Assembly (NCBI RefSeq): GCF_000013865.1
Contig: NC_007948.1
Coordinates: 3,100,001-3,164,000, forward strand
Direction of reading: 5' to 3'
DNA: 64,000 nt
From: Polaromonas sp. JS666
GTDB lineage: Bacteria; Pseudomonadota; Gammaproteobacteria; Burkholderiales; Burkholderiaceae_C
A program made the translations under genes and the position numbers. Shown piece by piece: positions 36,110-44,971 of the stretch (positions within the stretch are counted from its first letter, which is position 1; each line of letters begins with the position of its first letter). A model generated the notes under the pieces. It worked only from the letters and a program-made list of their open reading frames with translations. It searched no databases and was not told the origin of the DNA.

Positions 36110-36139
36110 AAAAAAAGCCCACACAGGTGAGCTTTTTTT
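36110..36139 (-). terminator. rho-independent terminator after tRNA-Pro
   Basis: On the minus strand AGCTCAC pairs with GTGGGCT (one G-U) around a CTGT loop and ends in a T run. Confidence 0.75.
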
Positions 36140-36150
36140 GATGGATTCGT

Positions 36151-36227
36151 TGGTCGGAGTACAAGGATTCGAACCTTGGACCCCCTGGTCCCAAACCAGG
36201 TGCGCTACCAGACTGCGCCACACTCCG
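36151..36227 (-). tRNA. tRNA-Pro (anticodon TGG)
   Basis: 77 nt with encoded CCA. The acceptor stem is CGGAGTG pairing with TACTCCG and discriminator A. The anticodon stem CCTGG/CCAGG carries loop TTTGGGA, giving TGG. A TACAAT -10-like element lies upstream on the minus strand at 36239-36244. Confidence 0.95.
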
Positions 36228-36510
36228 ACTAGTCTGCTATTGTAGCGCGGACAGAGGCGATTCTGCAGGCGCCGTGTATTTTTTTGCAATCCCTGATGCC
36301 GGAAGGCGCCCGCACCGCCGCAAGATGGGCTCTCTCACCGGAATAATCGAACGTGGGTTCGGAACGCCTTGAAGGCCTTGGACGCGACAGGGCTTCGAGC
36401 CGATTTCAGTTTCAAATGGTGTTGTTTCAAAAGACAGCTATCAAAACAGCTATCAGCGGCGCCTGCCCCACCAAAAAAAAGGGGGCCGGCCGGCAAACGA
36501 GGAGACTGGC
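36228..36510. other. non-coding stretch upstream of the DUF488 gene
   Basis: There is no supported gene. It holds the tRNA-Pro promoter at its left end and the direct repeat AGCTATCAAAACAGCTATC at about 36434. Confidence 0.4.
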
Positions 36511-36909
36511 ATGACTGTGAGGATCGTCAAATTGGGTACAGCCCGCGGCGCCGACGAAGGCCTGCGCATAGGCACGGTCCGCAGACCTCCCCGGGGCGTT
36601 CCCAAAAGCCAGTTCTCGTCACAGAATTGGTACGACGTCTGGTACCCCAACCTCGCGCCGAGTGTGGAAACCATGAAACTGGGCCAGTCGGCCCAGGCTG
36701 GCCCCGATGGTGACCGGGACTGGGTCGCGTTCAGAAAGAAATACCGCGCCGAGATGGCCGAACCGGACGCCAACCGCAGCCTGGACCTGCTGGCCGCGCT
36801 GTCGCAGCGCAGCAATTTTTCCGTGGGCTGTTACTGCGACAACGAAGCGCGCTGCCACCGCTCGCTGCTGCGCGAACTGCTCCGCGAACGCGGCGCAAAT
36901 ATCGCTTAA
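36511..36909 (+). CDS. DUF488 family protein
   Basis: The 132-residue protein has a VRIVKLGTARGADEGLRIGTVRRPPRGV start and ends with CYCDNEARCHRSLLRELL, the characteristic Cys/Glu/His/Arg cluster of DUF488. The biochemical role of DUF488 is not settled. GAGGAG precedes the ATG. It is 84 bp upstream of a flavodoxin gene on the same strand. Confidence 0.9.
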   Translation: MTVRIVKLGTARGADEGLRIGTVRRPPRGVPKSQFSSQNWYDVWYPNLAPSVETMKLGQSAQAGPDGDRDWVAFRKKYRAEMAEPDANRSLDLLAALSQRSNFSVGCYCDNEARCHRSLLRELLRERGANIA

Positions 36910-36993
36910 CCTTGATGCTCGAGCCGACTGGCGCGAATGCCGCGGTGCGCTGTTTTTGACAACTTGCCACATACTTTTTCTGGAGATTATTCG

Positions 36994-37485
36994 ATGAAGC
37001 TCAAAATCCTGGTGGGCACCATGACCAGCACCGCCGACCATGTGGCACAGGCAATTCAGATGGATTGCGCAGACCTGGTGAGCGGCATCGACATCCAGTT
37101 GATGGACGCACTGGATATCACGATCTTTGATGCCGCCCAGGCGGAAGATGCGCTCTATCTCATCTGCACCTCCACGTATGGTGCGGGCGATGTCCCGGAC
37201 AATGCCCGCACCCTGTATGAATCACTGGGCTCCCAGCCGCAGTTCCTGGGCCACGTGCGCTACGGCGTGATCGCGCTGGGTGACAGCGCCCACGCCCAGA
37301 CATTCTGCTTTGGCGGCAAGCAATTTGACGAGCGCCTGCAGGATCTTGGCGCGCAGCGCATCGGCGAGGTCTGGTGTCACGACGCCAGCAGTGGCACCAT
37401 ACCCGAAACAGAGGGTACCGAATGGTGCCGCCAGTGGCTCGCCGAAGCGTTGCAAGCCGTGGGGGCCAGCCCGGCCACCGCCTGA
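36994..37485 (+). CDS. flavodoxin family protein
   Basis: This is a small FMN-binding electron carrier, 163 residues from the ATG at 36994 with GGAG upstream. LVGTMTSTADHVAQAI is the phosphate-binding loop, LICTSTYGAGDVPDNA is the 50s loop, and VIALGDSAHAQTFCFGGKQFDERL is the 90s loop. MioC/flavodoxin-like proteins of this size lack a reductase domain. The in-frame ATG at 36937 adds a non-family extension. Confidence 0.9.
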   Translation: MKLKILVGTMTSTADHVAQAIQMDCADLVSGIDIQLMDALDITIFDAAQAEDALYLICTSTYGAGDVPDNARTLYESLGSQPQFLGHVRYGVIALGDSAHAQTFCFGGKQFDERLQDLGAQRIGEVWCHDASSGTIPETEGTEWCRQWLAEALQAVGASPATA

Positions 37486-37612
37486 GGGCAGGAAAACCGT
37501 GGCTCGCCTCGTTGTTGCCTCCCGCTCTTTGTTGTTCTCTCGTTCTTGTTGCCTCTCGCTCTTGATTAGCAGGTGAAATAAGCGATACAAATAGAAGTAA
37601 CCGGAGACACGC

Positions 37613-39199
37613 ATGCAACTGAGTCGCGCCGACCATTCGGCAAGCCCTCCCCTGGTAGACATTCCCCGTGACTACAACGCCGCGCACGACCTGCTCGAGC
37701 GCAATGCGCAGCGCCCCGACAAGGTCGCTTTCATCAACGGCCTGAGCGGGGAGCAACTCACCTACGGCGAACTCGCCCGGCAATCCCATGGTTTTGCCAA
37801 TGCCCTGCGAAACCAGGGCTTCGCACCTGAAAGCCGCGTCCTGCTGGCGATGCTGGACACCCCCGAGTGGCCCGTTGCCTTCCTGGGCTGCATCCTGGCT
37901 GGCGTGGTTCCCGTGGCTGCAAACACCCTGCTCACGACCCAGGACTTCGAGTTCATGCTGCGCGACTCGCGCGCCCAGGGGCTCATCGTCTCGGAGGCCC
38001 TGCTGCCGGCCTTTGAGCCGCTGCTGGGCAGAGTTGACACACTCAAGGCCGTGATCGTCTCGGGCGCCGAAACTTCCACGCCTCACATGACGCTGGCCCA
38101 GCTTCTGAGAGCATCTCCGGCTACTAAATCTATCGCAAACACATGCGCCGACGAGGCTTGCTTCTGGTTGTATTCCAGCGGCTCGACGGGAACGCCCAAG
38201 GGCACGGTCCATCTGCACAGCCACCTGATCCAGACCGCCGAACTGTATGGCCGGGGGGTGCTGGGGATCCAGGAATCCGATGTCGTGTATTCCGCCGCCA
38301 AACTGTTTTTTGCCTATGGCCTGGGCAATGCGCTGACCTTCCCGATGAGCGTCGGCGCCACCACGGTGCTGCTGCCAGCACGCCCCACGCCGGCCGAGGT
38401 GTTTGGGCTGCTCAAGAAATACCAGCCCACGATCTTCTATGGCGTACCCACGCTCTATGCCGCGCTGCTGGCAGACCCGGCCCGGCCGGCGAAATCCGAA
38501 CTCCGCTTGCGCATTTGCACCAGCGCCGGTGAAGCCCTGCCGGCCGAGATTGGCAAGAAATGGACGGCGCAGTATGGCTGTGACATCCTGGACGGGATTG
38601 GCTCGACGGAAATGCTGCATATTTTCCTGAGCAACCGGCCCGGCGAAGTGCGTTACGGCACCACCGGTCAGGCCGTGCCAGGCTACTCGCTGCGCATCGT
38701 CGCCGACGATGGCCACGAATGTGGCGTCGGCGAGATCGGCGAGCTTCAGATCAGCGGCCCGAGCGCTGCCCTGATGTACTGGAACAACCGCGCCAAAACC
38801 AAGGCCACCTTTGCCGGCGAATGGACCAGGAGCGGCGACAAGTACACGCGCGACGCCGACGGCTTCTACACCTACGGCGGACGCAGCGACGACATGCTCA
38901 AGGTGGGCGGCATTTATGTCTCGCCGTTCGAGGTGGAAGCCTGCCTCATGGGCCACGCATCTGTACTCGAGGTCGCGGTGATCGGTGTGATGGACGCCGA
39001 TCAGCTGGTCAAACCCAAGGCTTATGTGGTGATGAAGTCCGGCCAGAGCGCAACCGCCGGGGAGCTGCAGGCCCACGTCAAGCAGCTGCTGGCGCCCTAC
39101 AAGTACCCGCGCTGGATAGAGTTTGTGAGCGAGTTGCCCAAAACCGCGACCGGCAAGATACAGCGCTTCAAGCTGCGCCAGACCCAGCAAGCCAGATAA
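37613..39199 (+). CDS. benzoate-CoA ligase family protein
   Basis: This ATP-dependent ligase activates benzoate or a hydroxybenzoate as the CoA thioester, the entry of box-type aerobic or hybrid aromatic degradation. It has 528 residues of the ANL superfamily. The AMP-binding P-loop is YSSGSTGTPKGTVH, followed by GIGSTEMLHIFLSNRPGEVRYG, the A8 hinge SGDKYTRDADGFYTYGGRSDDMLKVGGIYVSP, and the catalytic Lys in KTATGKIQRFKL. The length and motifs fit bclA-type enzymes. The downstream ABC transporter suggests joint uptake and activation. Substrate choice between benzoate and 4-hydroxybenzoate is not decided by sequence. Confidence 0.9.
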   Translation: MQLSRADHSASPPLVDIPRDYNAAHDLLERNAQRPDKVAFINGLSGEQLTYGELARQSHGFANALRNQGFAPESRVLLAMLDTPEWPVAFLGCILAGVVPVAANTLLTTQDFEFMLRDSRAQGLIVSEALLPAFEPLLGRVDTLKAVIVSGAETSTPHMTLAQLLRASPATKSIANTCADEACFWLYSSGSTGTPKGTVHLHSHLIQTAELYGRGVLGIQESDVVYSAAKLFFAYGLGNALTFPMSVGATTVLLPARPTPAEVFGLLKKYQPTIFYGVPTLYAALLADPARPAKSELRLRICTSAGEALPAEIGKKWTAQYGCDILDGIGSTEMLHIFLSNRPGEVRYGTTGQAVPGYSLRIVADDGHECGVGEIGELQISGPSAALMYWNNRAKTKATFAGEWTRSGDKYTRDADGFYTYGGRSDDMLKVGGIYVSPFEVEACLMGHASVLEVAVIGVMDADQLVKPKAYVVMKSGQSATAGELQAHVKQLLAPYKYPRWIEFVSELPKTATGKIQRFKLRQTQQAR

Positions 39200-39368
39200 A
39201 GGCTGCGGAAGATTGTTCAAACTGCTTCAAGCAGCTTCAAACGGGCACGGCAATTGCTTTAAACATAAACAATTTAATCTTCAATCTCGGGTTTTACACT
39301 AGGGCTGCAGGCGCACCGCACCCTTAATATCCGTCTGGTACGTTTCCGTCTCAACCAGGAGTTTTTCC

Positions 39369-40556
39369 ATGACCTCACGCCGACTTGTTTTGACCCGCAG
39401 TGCTGCCGTTATCGGCGCCGCATCCACTGGCCTGCTGCTGCCCGAAATCGTGCGCGCACAGTCGGGCAAGGTGCGTGTGGGCTTCATGTTGCCCTACACC
39501 GGCACCTTTGCCCAACTCGGGGTGGCCATTGAAAACGGCTTTCGCCTGGCGATCAATGAGCAAGGCGGCAAGCTGGGCGGCCGCGAGATCGAATACTTCA
39601 AGGTCGACGATGAGTCCGAGCCGTCCAAAGGCATTGAAAACGCCAGCAAGCTGGTGCAACGCGACAAGGTCGATGTACTGGTCGGCACGGTGCACTCCGG
39701 TGTGCAGATGGGTATCCAGAAGGTCGCGCGCGACAGCGGCGTACTGAGCCTGATTCCCAACGCGGGCGTGCATGCCGCCACCCGCAGCCTGTGCGCACCC
39801 AATGTGTTCCGTACCTCCTTCAGCAACTCGCAACCTACCCGCGCCCTGGGTCAGGCCATGATCGCAAAAGGCCATAAAAAAGCCGTCTGGATCACCTGGA
39901 AATATGCAGCCGGCGACGAGGCCTTTGAAGGCTTCAAGGAAAGCTACACAGCGGCCGGCGGCACCATTATCAAGGAACTGGGCCTGCCCTTCCCCAACGT
40001 TGAATTCCAGGCGCTGCTGACCGAAATCGCCGCACTCAAGCCCGATGCCGTGGCCTGCTTCTTCGCCGGCGGCGGCGCCGCGAAGTTCATCCGCGACTAC
40101 GCAGCGGCGGGCCTCAAAGGCAAGATCCCGCTCTACGGTTCCGGCTTCCTGACCGAAGGCGTGCTGGACGCGGCCGGCCCTGCGGCGGACGGCATCATCA
40201 CCACCATGCACTACAGCGACTCGCTGGACACGCCGCGCAACAAGAAATTCCGCCTCGACTACGCCAAAGCCTTCAAGACGCAACCCGATGTGTACGCGGT
40301 GCAGGGCTATGACACCGGCCTGCTGCTGATCCAGGGCGCCAACGCCGTCAAGGGCGACCTGGCCAACAAGCCCGCGCTCTACAAGGCCATGGAAGGCGCC
40401 ACCATCGACAGCCCGCGCGGCAAGTGGACCATGAGCAAGGCACACAACCCGGTGCAGGACATGTACCTGCGTGTGGTGGAAAACAAGGAAAACAAGGTGC
40501 TCGGCGTTGCGGCCAAGGCACTGGCCGACTCCGGCGCCGGCTGCAAGATGGGCTAG
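39369..40556 (+). CDS. ABC transporter substrate-binding protein (Liv/aromatic type)
   Basis: This is a periplasmic type I binding protein, 395 residues. The signal peptide begins MTSRRLVLTRSAAVIG, an SRRLVL twin-arginine-like motif, and is cut near VRAQ (about 30). The fold is shown by VRVGFMLPYTGTFAQLGVAIENGFRLAINEQGG, ENASKLVQRDKVDVLVGTVHSGV and YAVQGYDTGLLLIQGANAVKGDL. It belongs to the group that binds aromatic acids or amides. The permease genes follow after a repeat region and a LysE gene. It has its own upstream gap (169 bp) and so probably its own promoter. Confidence 0.9.
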   Translation: MTSRRLVLTRSAAVIGAASTGLLLPEIVRAQSGKVRVGFMLPYTGTFAQLGVAIENGFRLAINEQGGKLGGREIEYFKVDDESEPSKGIENASKLVQRDKVDVLVGTVHSGVQMGIQKVARDSGVLSLIPNAGVHAATRSLCAPNVFRTSFSNSQPTRALGQAMIAKGHKKAVWITWKYAAGDEAFEGFKESYTAAGGTIIKELGLPFPNVEFQALLTEIAALKPDAVACFFAGGGAAKFIRDYAAAGLKGKIPLYGSGFLTEGVLDAAGPAADGIITTMHYSDSLDTPRNKKFRLDYAKAFKTQPDVYAVQGYDTGLLLIQGANAVKGDLANKPALYKAMEGATIDSPRGKWTMSKAHNPVQDMYLRVVENKENKVLGVAAKALADSGAGCKMG

Positions 40557-40558
40557 GC

Positions 40559-40778
40559 ATGGCCCCCACGGTCGCTCACTGCGTGTAGCTCCCGAGGCCT
40601 TGCAGGCCGCGGCTCGCGAGACGCTTCGCCTCTGTCGCCTGTCCAAAGCTGCTCAAGCAGCTTTGGAGCCGCAGGCTCCAGCCCCTCGGGGGCCGCTGCG
40701 CCTGCGGCCCGGCAAAGCCGGTTCCGCGGCCCCTGCTGGTGGGGAGAGCCCCACGCTCGTTCACTGCGCGCAGCTAGC
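40559..40778. repeat. Comamonadaceae-type intergenic repeat, compound
   Basis: It begins ATGGCCCCCACGGTCGC, contains CCCCTCGGGGG-type palindromes and AGCTGCTCAAGCAGCT, and ends GTTCCGCGGCCCC then CCCCACGCTCGTTCACTG. It shares the opening block with 10165-10273 and the closing block with 19296-19385. No gene is visible within it. Confidence 0.7.
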
Positions 40779-40852
40779 CGTTCTGCCTCATTTTTTGAAC
40801 AAACTGGTACGGCGCGTGCTTGCCGTCTTGTCGCGATACTATCTTCACCACC

Positions 40853-41479
40853 ATGACGCTCACCACCTACCTCCTCTACATAGCGGCCGTCGCGCTGCTC
40901 ATCCTGACACCGGGCCCGACCATGCTGATGTGCATGACGAATGCCCTGAACCACGGGCCACGCAAGGCCATGACCTCGGTTGCCGGAAGCGTCAGCGCTG
41001 TGCTGTGTGTCATGCTGCTGTCGGCCATGGGCCTGGGCGCGCTGCTGGCGACATCCGAGACGGCCTTCACCGTGGCCAAGGTCATCGGTGCTGCCTACCT
41101 GATCTGGCTGGGCATCAAGACCTTTCGCAGCGAGGCCGCCGTGCTGGACGCCAGCGCAGAGCGTTCGCCACAGCAGCGCCGCTCGTTTTTCCTGCGCGGT
41201 TTTCTGGTCGGCGCCAGCAATCCCAAGGCATTGCTGTTTTTTGCGGCCTTTTTTCCGCAATTCCTGAACCCCGCCGCACCCTTTGTGCCGCAATTCGCCA
41301 TCCTCGCCCTCACCTTCATGGCCTTTGAATTCACGGTGCTCACCTGCTGCGCGCTGGGCGTTTCACGCATCGCGCCTTTGCTGCGCTCCAGCCGCGCCGT
41401 ACGATGGTTCAACCGCGGTTCGGGCAGTCTTTTCACGCTCATGGGCAGTCTGTTATTGCTGACACGCCGGCATACCTGA
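40853..41479 (+). CDS. LysE/RhtB family exporter
   Basis: This inner-membrane exporter of amino acids or related compounds has 208 residues from the ATG at 40853 and about six hydrophobic segments. LILTPGPTMLMCMTNALNHGPRKA and AAYLIWLGIKTFRS are family signatures, and GFLVGASNPKALLFFAAFFPQF is the second half-repeat. The gene lies between the binding protein and permease genes of a Liv-type transporter. The upstream ATG at 40820 is rejected because it adds a hydrophilic tail. Confidence 0.9.
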   Translation: MTLTTYLLYIAAVALLILTPGPTMLMCMTNALNHGPRKAMTSVAGSVSAVLCVMLLSAMGLGALLATSETAFTVAKVIGAAYLIWLGIKTFRSEAAVLDASAERSPQQRRSFFLRGFLVGASNPKALLFFAAFFPQFLNPAAPFVPQFAILALTFMAFEFTVLTCCALGVSRIAPLLRSSRAVRWFNRGSGSLFTLMGSLLLLTRRHT

Positions 41480-41488
41480 GACCGATTT

Positions 41489-42352
41489 ATGGACATAGCC
41501 AACTTCCTCATCCAGCTGCTCAACAGCGTGCAGTACGGCCTCTTGCTGTTCATGCTGGCGGCCGGCCTGACCCTGATCTTCGGCATCATGGGCGTGGTCA
41601 ACCTGGCGCACGGCAGCTTTTACATGCTCGGCGCCTACCTCGCCTGGTCGCTCAGCGCCCAGCTCGGCAGCCTGACGCTGGCCATCGTGGTGGGCGCCGT
41701 GCTCTCGGTCGTGTTCGGCCTGGCCCTCGAATGGCTGCTGTTTCGCCATTTCTATAAACGCGACCACCTCGACCAGGTGCTGCTGACCTTCGGGCTGATC
41801 TACATCTTTGAAGAGCTGCGCTCCATCCTGTGGGGCGACGACGTGCACGGCGTGACCATTCCCGACCTCCTCGGCGCCTCCATCCCGCTGACCGAGAACC
41901 TGTCCTACCCGGTGTATCGCCTGTTCATGTCCGGTGTCTGCATCGCGCTGGCGCTGGGCCTGTATGGGCTGATCTCCAGGACCCGCCTGGGCATGAAGAT
42001 ACGCGCCGGCGCCTTCAACCGCGAGATGGCCGAATCGCTGGGCATCAACATCAAGCGCATCCATGCCGTGGTGTTTGCCCTGGGCGTCGGCCTGGCGGCC
42101 GTCGCCGGCATGATCGCCGCACCGATCGCCAGCGTCTACCCCAACATGGGCTCGCAGGTGCTCATCATGTGTTTTGTCGTCGTCGTGATCGGCGGCATCG
42201 GCTCGGTGCGCGGCGCGCTGATCGCCGCGCTGCTGGTCGGGCTGGTCGATACCTTTGGCAAGGTCTTGCTGCCCTCGGTCGCCGGCATGCTGGTCTACAT
42301 GCTGATGGCCGGCGTTCTGCTGTGGAAACCTGAAGGGCTGTTCAAGCAATGA
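41489..42352 (+). CDS. branched-chain/aromatic ABC transporter permease (LivH-like)
   Basis: The 287-residue inner-membrane permease has eight or so hydrophobic segments. GLTLIFGIMGVVNLAHGSFYMLGAYLA is the LivH signature near the N-terminus, and GTRxGxxxRA-like GLGMKIRAGAFNREMAESLGIN follows. It starts 9 bp after the LysE stop. It overlaps the next gene by ATGA, so the four transporter genes are coupled. Confidence 0.93.
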   Translation: MDIANFLIQLLNSVQYGLLLFMLAAGLTLIFGIMGVVNLAHGSFYMLGAYLAWSLSAQLGSLTLAIVVGAVLSVVFGLALEWLLFRHFYKRDHLDQVLLTFGLIYIFEELRSILWGDDVHGVTIPDLLGASIPLTENLSYPVYRLFMSGVCIALALGLYGLISRTRLGMKIRAGAFNREMAESLGINIKRIHAVVFALGVGLAAVAGMIAAPIASVYPNMGSQVLIMCFVVVVIGGIGSVRGALIAALLVGLVDTFGKVLLPSVAGMLVYMLMAGVLLWKPEGLFKQ

Positions 42353-43371
42353 GCGCACAAAAATCCAACCTCGAAGTCCTGCCGCGCGGCGTGCAGGTGG
42401 CGCTCGTGCTGGGGCTGGTCGCCCTGCTCGCCTTCCCCTTCGCCGGCACCGAGTTCTACACCCAGATGGTGACCCGCATGATGATCATGGCGATCTTTGC
42501 CATGAGCCTGGACCTGCTGCAGGGCGTGACCGGCCTGGTCTCGCTGGGTCACGCCGCCTTCTTCGGCATTGCCGGCTACGCCCTGGCCTTCCTCACCCCG
42601 CAGGGCGAGCCGGTGAGCCTGTGGTGGACCCTGCCCGTTGCGGTGCTGGCCTCGGGCCTGGCGGCGCTGGTGATCGGCTTTTTTGTGGTGCGCACCCACG
42701 GCATCTACTTCATCATGGTCACCATGGCCTTTGCCCAGATGGTGTTTTACCTGTTCTTTGACAACAAGGTGCTGGGCGGCTCCGACGGGCTGTACATCAA
42801 CTTCAAGCCCAGCGCCGAGCTCTTCGGCTGGACGCCCTTTGATCTGGACGGCAAGCGCACGCTGTACTACTTCACGCTGGGCGTCCTGCTGGCCGTCTAT
42901 GCCTTTTTGCGGCGCCTGCTGTGGAGCCCGTTTGGCCGGGCGCTGGCCGGCATCCGCGTCAACGAGCACCGCATGCGGGCCATGGGCTATGGCACCTTCG
43001 GCTACAAGCTGGCGGCCTTCACGCTGGCCGGCAGCCTGGCCGGGCTGGCCGGCTACCTGTGGGGCGCGCAGACCGGCTACATCAACCCGGAGCTGATGGG
43101 CTTTCACATGAGCGCGCACGCCATCATGATGGTGATCCTGGGCGGCATGGGCAACTTCGCGGGTGCCATCGTCGGCGCCTTTGCCTTTGAGTACCTGCTG
43201 CATGTGTTCAAGGACCTGCCCACCCTCGAGGTATTGGGCAGCGTCAACCTGGGCAAGCACTGGCAACTCTGGATGGGGCTGTTCATCGTGGCGGTGGTGG
43301 TGTTCGCGCCGCGCGGCCTGCTGGGCCTGGCGCAAAAGTTCATGAAGCGCAAGGAGGCCGACCATGGCTGA
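42349..43371 (+). CDS. branched-chain/aromatic ABC transporter permease (LivM-like)
   Basis: The 340-residue permease has a LivM pattern: LDLLQGVTGLVSLGHAAFFGIAGYALAFL, GFFVVRTHGIYFIMVTMAFAQM and SPFGRALAGIRVNEHRMRAMGY. The C-terminus ends in FMKRKEADHG, short and hydrophilic. It overlaps its neighbours by 4 and 8 bp. Confidence 0.93.
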   Translation: MSAQKSNLEVLPRGVQVALVLGLVALLAFPFAGTEFYTQMVTRMMIMAIFAMSLDLLQGVTGLVSLGHAAFFGIAGYALAFLTPQGEPVSLWWTLPVAVLASGLAALVIGFFVVRTHGIYFIMVTMAFAQMVFYLFFDNKVLGGSDGLYINFKPSAELFGWTPFDLDGKRTLYYFTLGVLLAVYAFLRRLLWSPFGRALAGIRVNEHRMRAMGYGTFGYKLAAFTLAGSLAGLAGYLWGAQTGYINPELMGFHMSAHAIMMVILGGMGNFAGAIVGAFAFEYLLHVFKDLPTLEVLGSVNLGKHWQLWMGLFIVAVVVFAPRGLLGLAQKFMKRKEADHG

Positions 43372-44116
43372 AATACTCCTGTCGGCAAGGAGTCTGACCA
43401 AACGCTTTGGCGGCCTGGCGGCGGTCAACGATGTTTCTGTCGATCTCTGGCGCAACCACATCCATGCGGTGATCGGCCCCAATGGGGCGGGCAAGTCGAC
43501 GCTGACCAACCTGCTGTCGGGGGACCTGCCACCGAGCTCGGGCACGGTGATGCTGGGCGGGCACGACGTGACGGGCTGGAGCCCGGAGAAGATTTCAAAC
43601 CAGGGCCTGGGGCGCAGCTACCAGAAGACCAACATCTTCCTGCCCTTCACGGTCTGGGAGAACGTGCGGCTGGCCGCGCAGTCGCGCCAGCCGCGGGCGG
43701 CACGCTGGCTCAGCCGTGCCAGCCGATTTACGGCCATCAACGAGCGGGCCGAGCGGGCGCTGGCGCTGGCCGGGCTGCAGAGCCGCCGGCACAGCATCGC
43801 CGGCACCATCAGCCACGGCGAGCAGCGCCAGCTGGAGATTGCCATGACGCTGGCCACCGAGCCGCAGGTGCTGCTGCTGGACGAGCCGCTGGCGGGCATG
43901 GGGGTGGCGGAGGCCGAGCGCATGGTGGCGCTGCTGCTGGCGCTGAAACAAGAGCACGGCATCTTGCTGGTCGAGCATGACATGGATGCGGTGTTTGCGC
44001 TGGCCGACCAGCTGACGGTGATGGTCAACGGCCAGGTGATCGCCAGTGGCACGCCGGCGCAGATCCGGGCCGATGCCGGGGTGCAGGCCGCTTACTTGGG
44101 CGAGGAACACGCATGA
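43364..44116 (+). CDS. ABC transporter ATP-binding protein (LivG-like)
   Basis: The 250-residue cytoplasmic ATPase has Walker A GPNGAGKSTL, the Q-loop region, ABC signature SHGEQRQLEIAMTLA (a SHGEQ variant common in LivG), and Walker B VLLLDEPLAGMG. VEHDMDAVF is the switch His. It overlaps livM by 8 bp and the livF-like gene by ATGA. Confidence 0.94.
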   Translation: MAEILLSARSLTKRFGGLAAVNDVSVDLWRNHIHAVIGPNGAGKSTLTNLLSGDLPPSSGTVMLGGHDVTGWSPEKISNQGLGRSYQKTNIFLPFTVWENVRLAAQSRQPRAARWLSRASRFTAINERAERALALAGLQSRRHSIAGTISHGEQRQLEIAMTLATEPQVLLLDEPLAGMGVAEAERMVALLLALKQEHGILLVEHDMDAVFALADQLTVMVNGQVIASGTPAQIRADAGVQAAYLGEEHA

Positions 44117-44853
44117 ACACCGCTATGAGCACCGCTATGAGCACCGGTTTGTTGATTGATGCGAAAGACATCCACACCTACTACGGGGCCAGCCACATCC
44201 TGCGCGGCATCAACTTCCGGGTGGCGCGCGGCGAGACGATTGGCCTGATGGGGCGCAATGGCATGGGCAAGAGCACCTTGCTCAAGAGCCTGATGGGGCT
44301 GGTCAGGCCGCGCTCGGGCTCGATCGACATCATGGGCCGGCCGATGCTGGGCCGGGCGCCGTATGAGATTGCCCGGCTGGGCGTGGCCTATGTGCCGGAG
44401 GGCCGGGGCATCTTTGGCAACCTGAGCGTGGTGGAGAACCTGAAGATGGCGGCGCGTGCGGGCACGCGGGGCCAGCGCGACTGGACCTATGAGCGGGTGC
44501 TGGAGACGTTTCCGCGCCTGAAGGAGCGCCTGGGCCACGGCGGCCAGCAGCTGTCGGGCGGGGAGCAGCAGATGCTGACGATTGGCCGGGCGCTGATGAC
44601 CAATCCGGATGTGCTGATCCTGGATGAGGCGACCGAGGGCCTGGCGCCGCTGATTGCGCGCGACATCTGGCGAATATGCCAGATCGTGCGGGAAACCGGT
44701 ATCTCCAGCGTCATCGTGGACAAGAACTGGAAGCATGTCACCCAGATCACCGACCGCAATGTGATCCTGGTCAAGGGCCAGGTGGTGTTCGAGGGCTCCT
44801 CCGACGAGCTGCACGCCAGGCCTGAACTGCTTGAGCTGTATCTGGGGGTTTGA
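44113..44853 (+). CDS. ABC transporter ATP-binding protein (LivF-like)
   Basis: The 246-residue ATPase has Walker A GRNGMGKSTL, signature LSGGEQQMLTIGRALM and Walker B VLILDEATEGLAP. The switch region reads VDKNWKHV, where the usual His is replaced by Lys-Asn, a variant seen in aromatic-acid LivF proteins. The N-terminus repeats MNTAMSTAMSTG, an in-frame 15-nt tandem repeat, so the start could be at 44113, 44125 or 44140. Confidence 0.93.
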   Translation: MNTAMSTAMSTGLLIDAKDIHTYYGASHILRGINFRVARGETIGLMGRNGMGKSTLLKSLMGLVRPRSGSIDIMGRPMLGRAPYEIARLGVAYVPEGRGIFGNLSVVENLKMAARAGTRGQRDWTYERVLETFPRLKERLGHGGQQLSGGEQQMLTIGRALMTNPDVLILDEATEGLAPLIARDIWRICQIVRETGISSVIVDKNWKHVTQITDRNVILVKGQVVFEGSSDELHARPELLELYLGV

Positions 44854-44971
44854 AGACGCGCAGGCGCAATCGACAAAGTACCCCCCGCATGGCATCATCG
44901 CCAGGTACTGAGCAACTGGCCACAGTCACCCGCAGGACTTGGTGACGGGGGCAAACTGAAAGGTCGGACGC

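Noticed and set aside
37160..39220. 686-codon minus-strand frame opposite the flavodoxin and benzoate-CoA ligase genes
   Set aside because: It spans two real plus-strand genes in antisense, has atypical composition and no signature.
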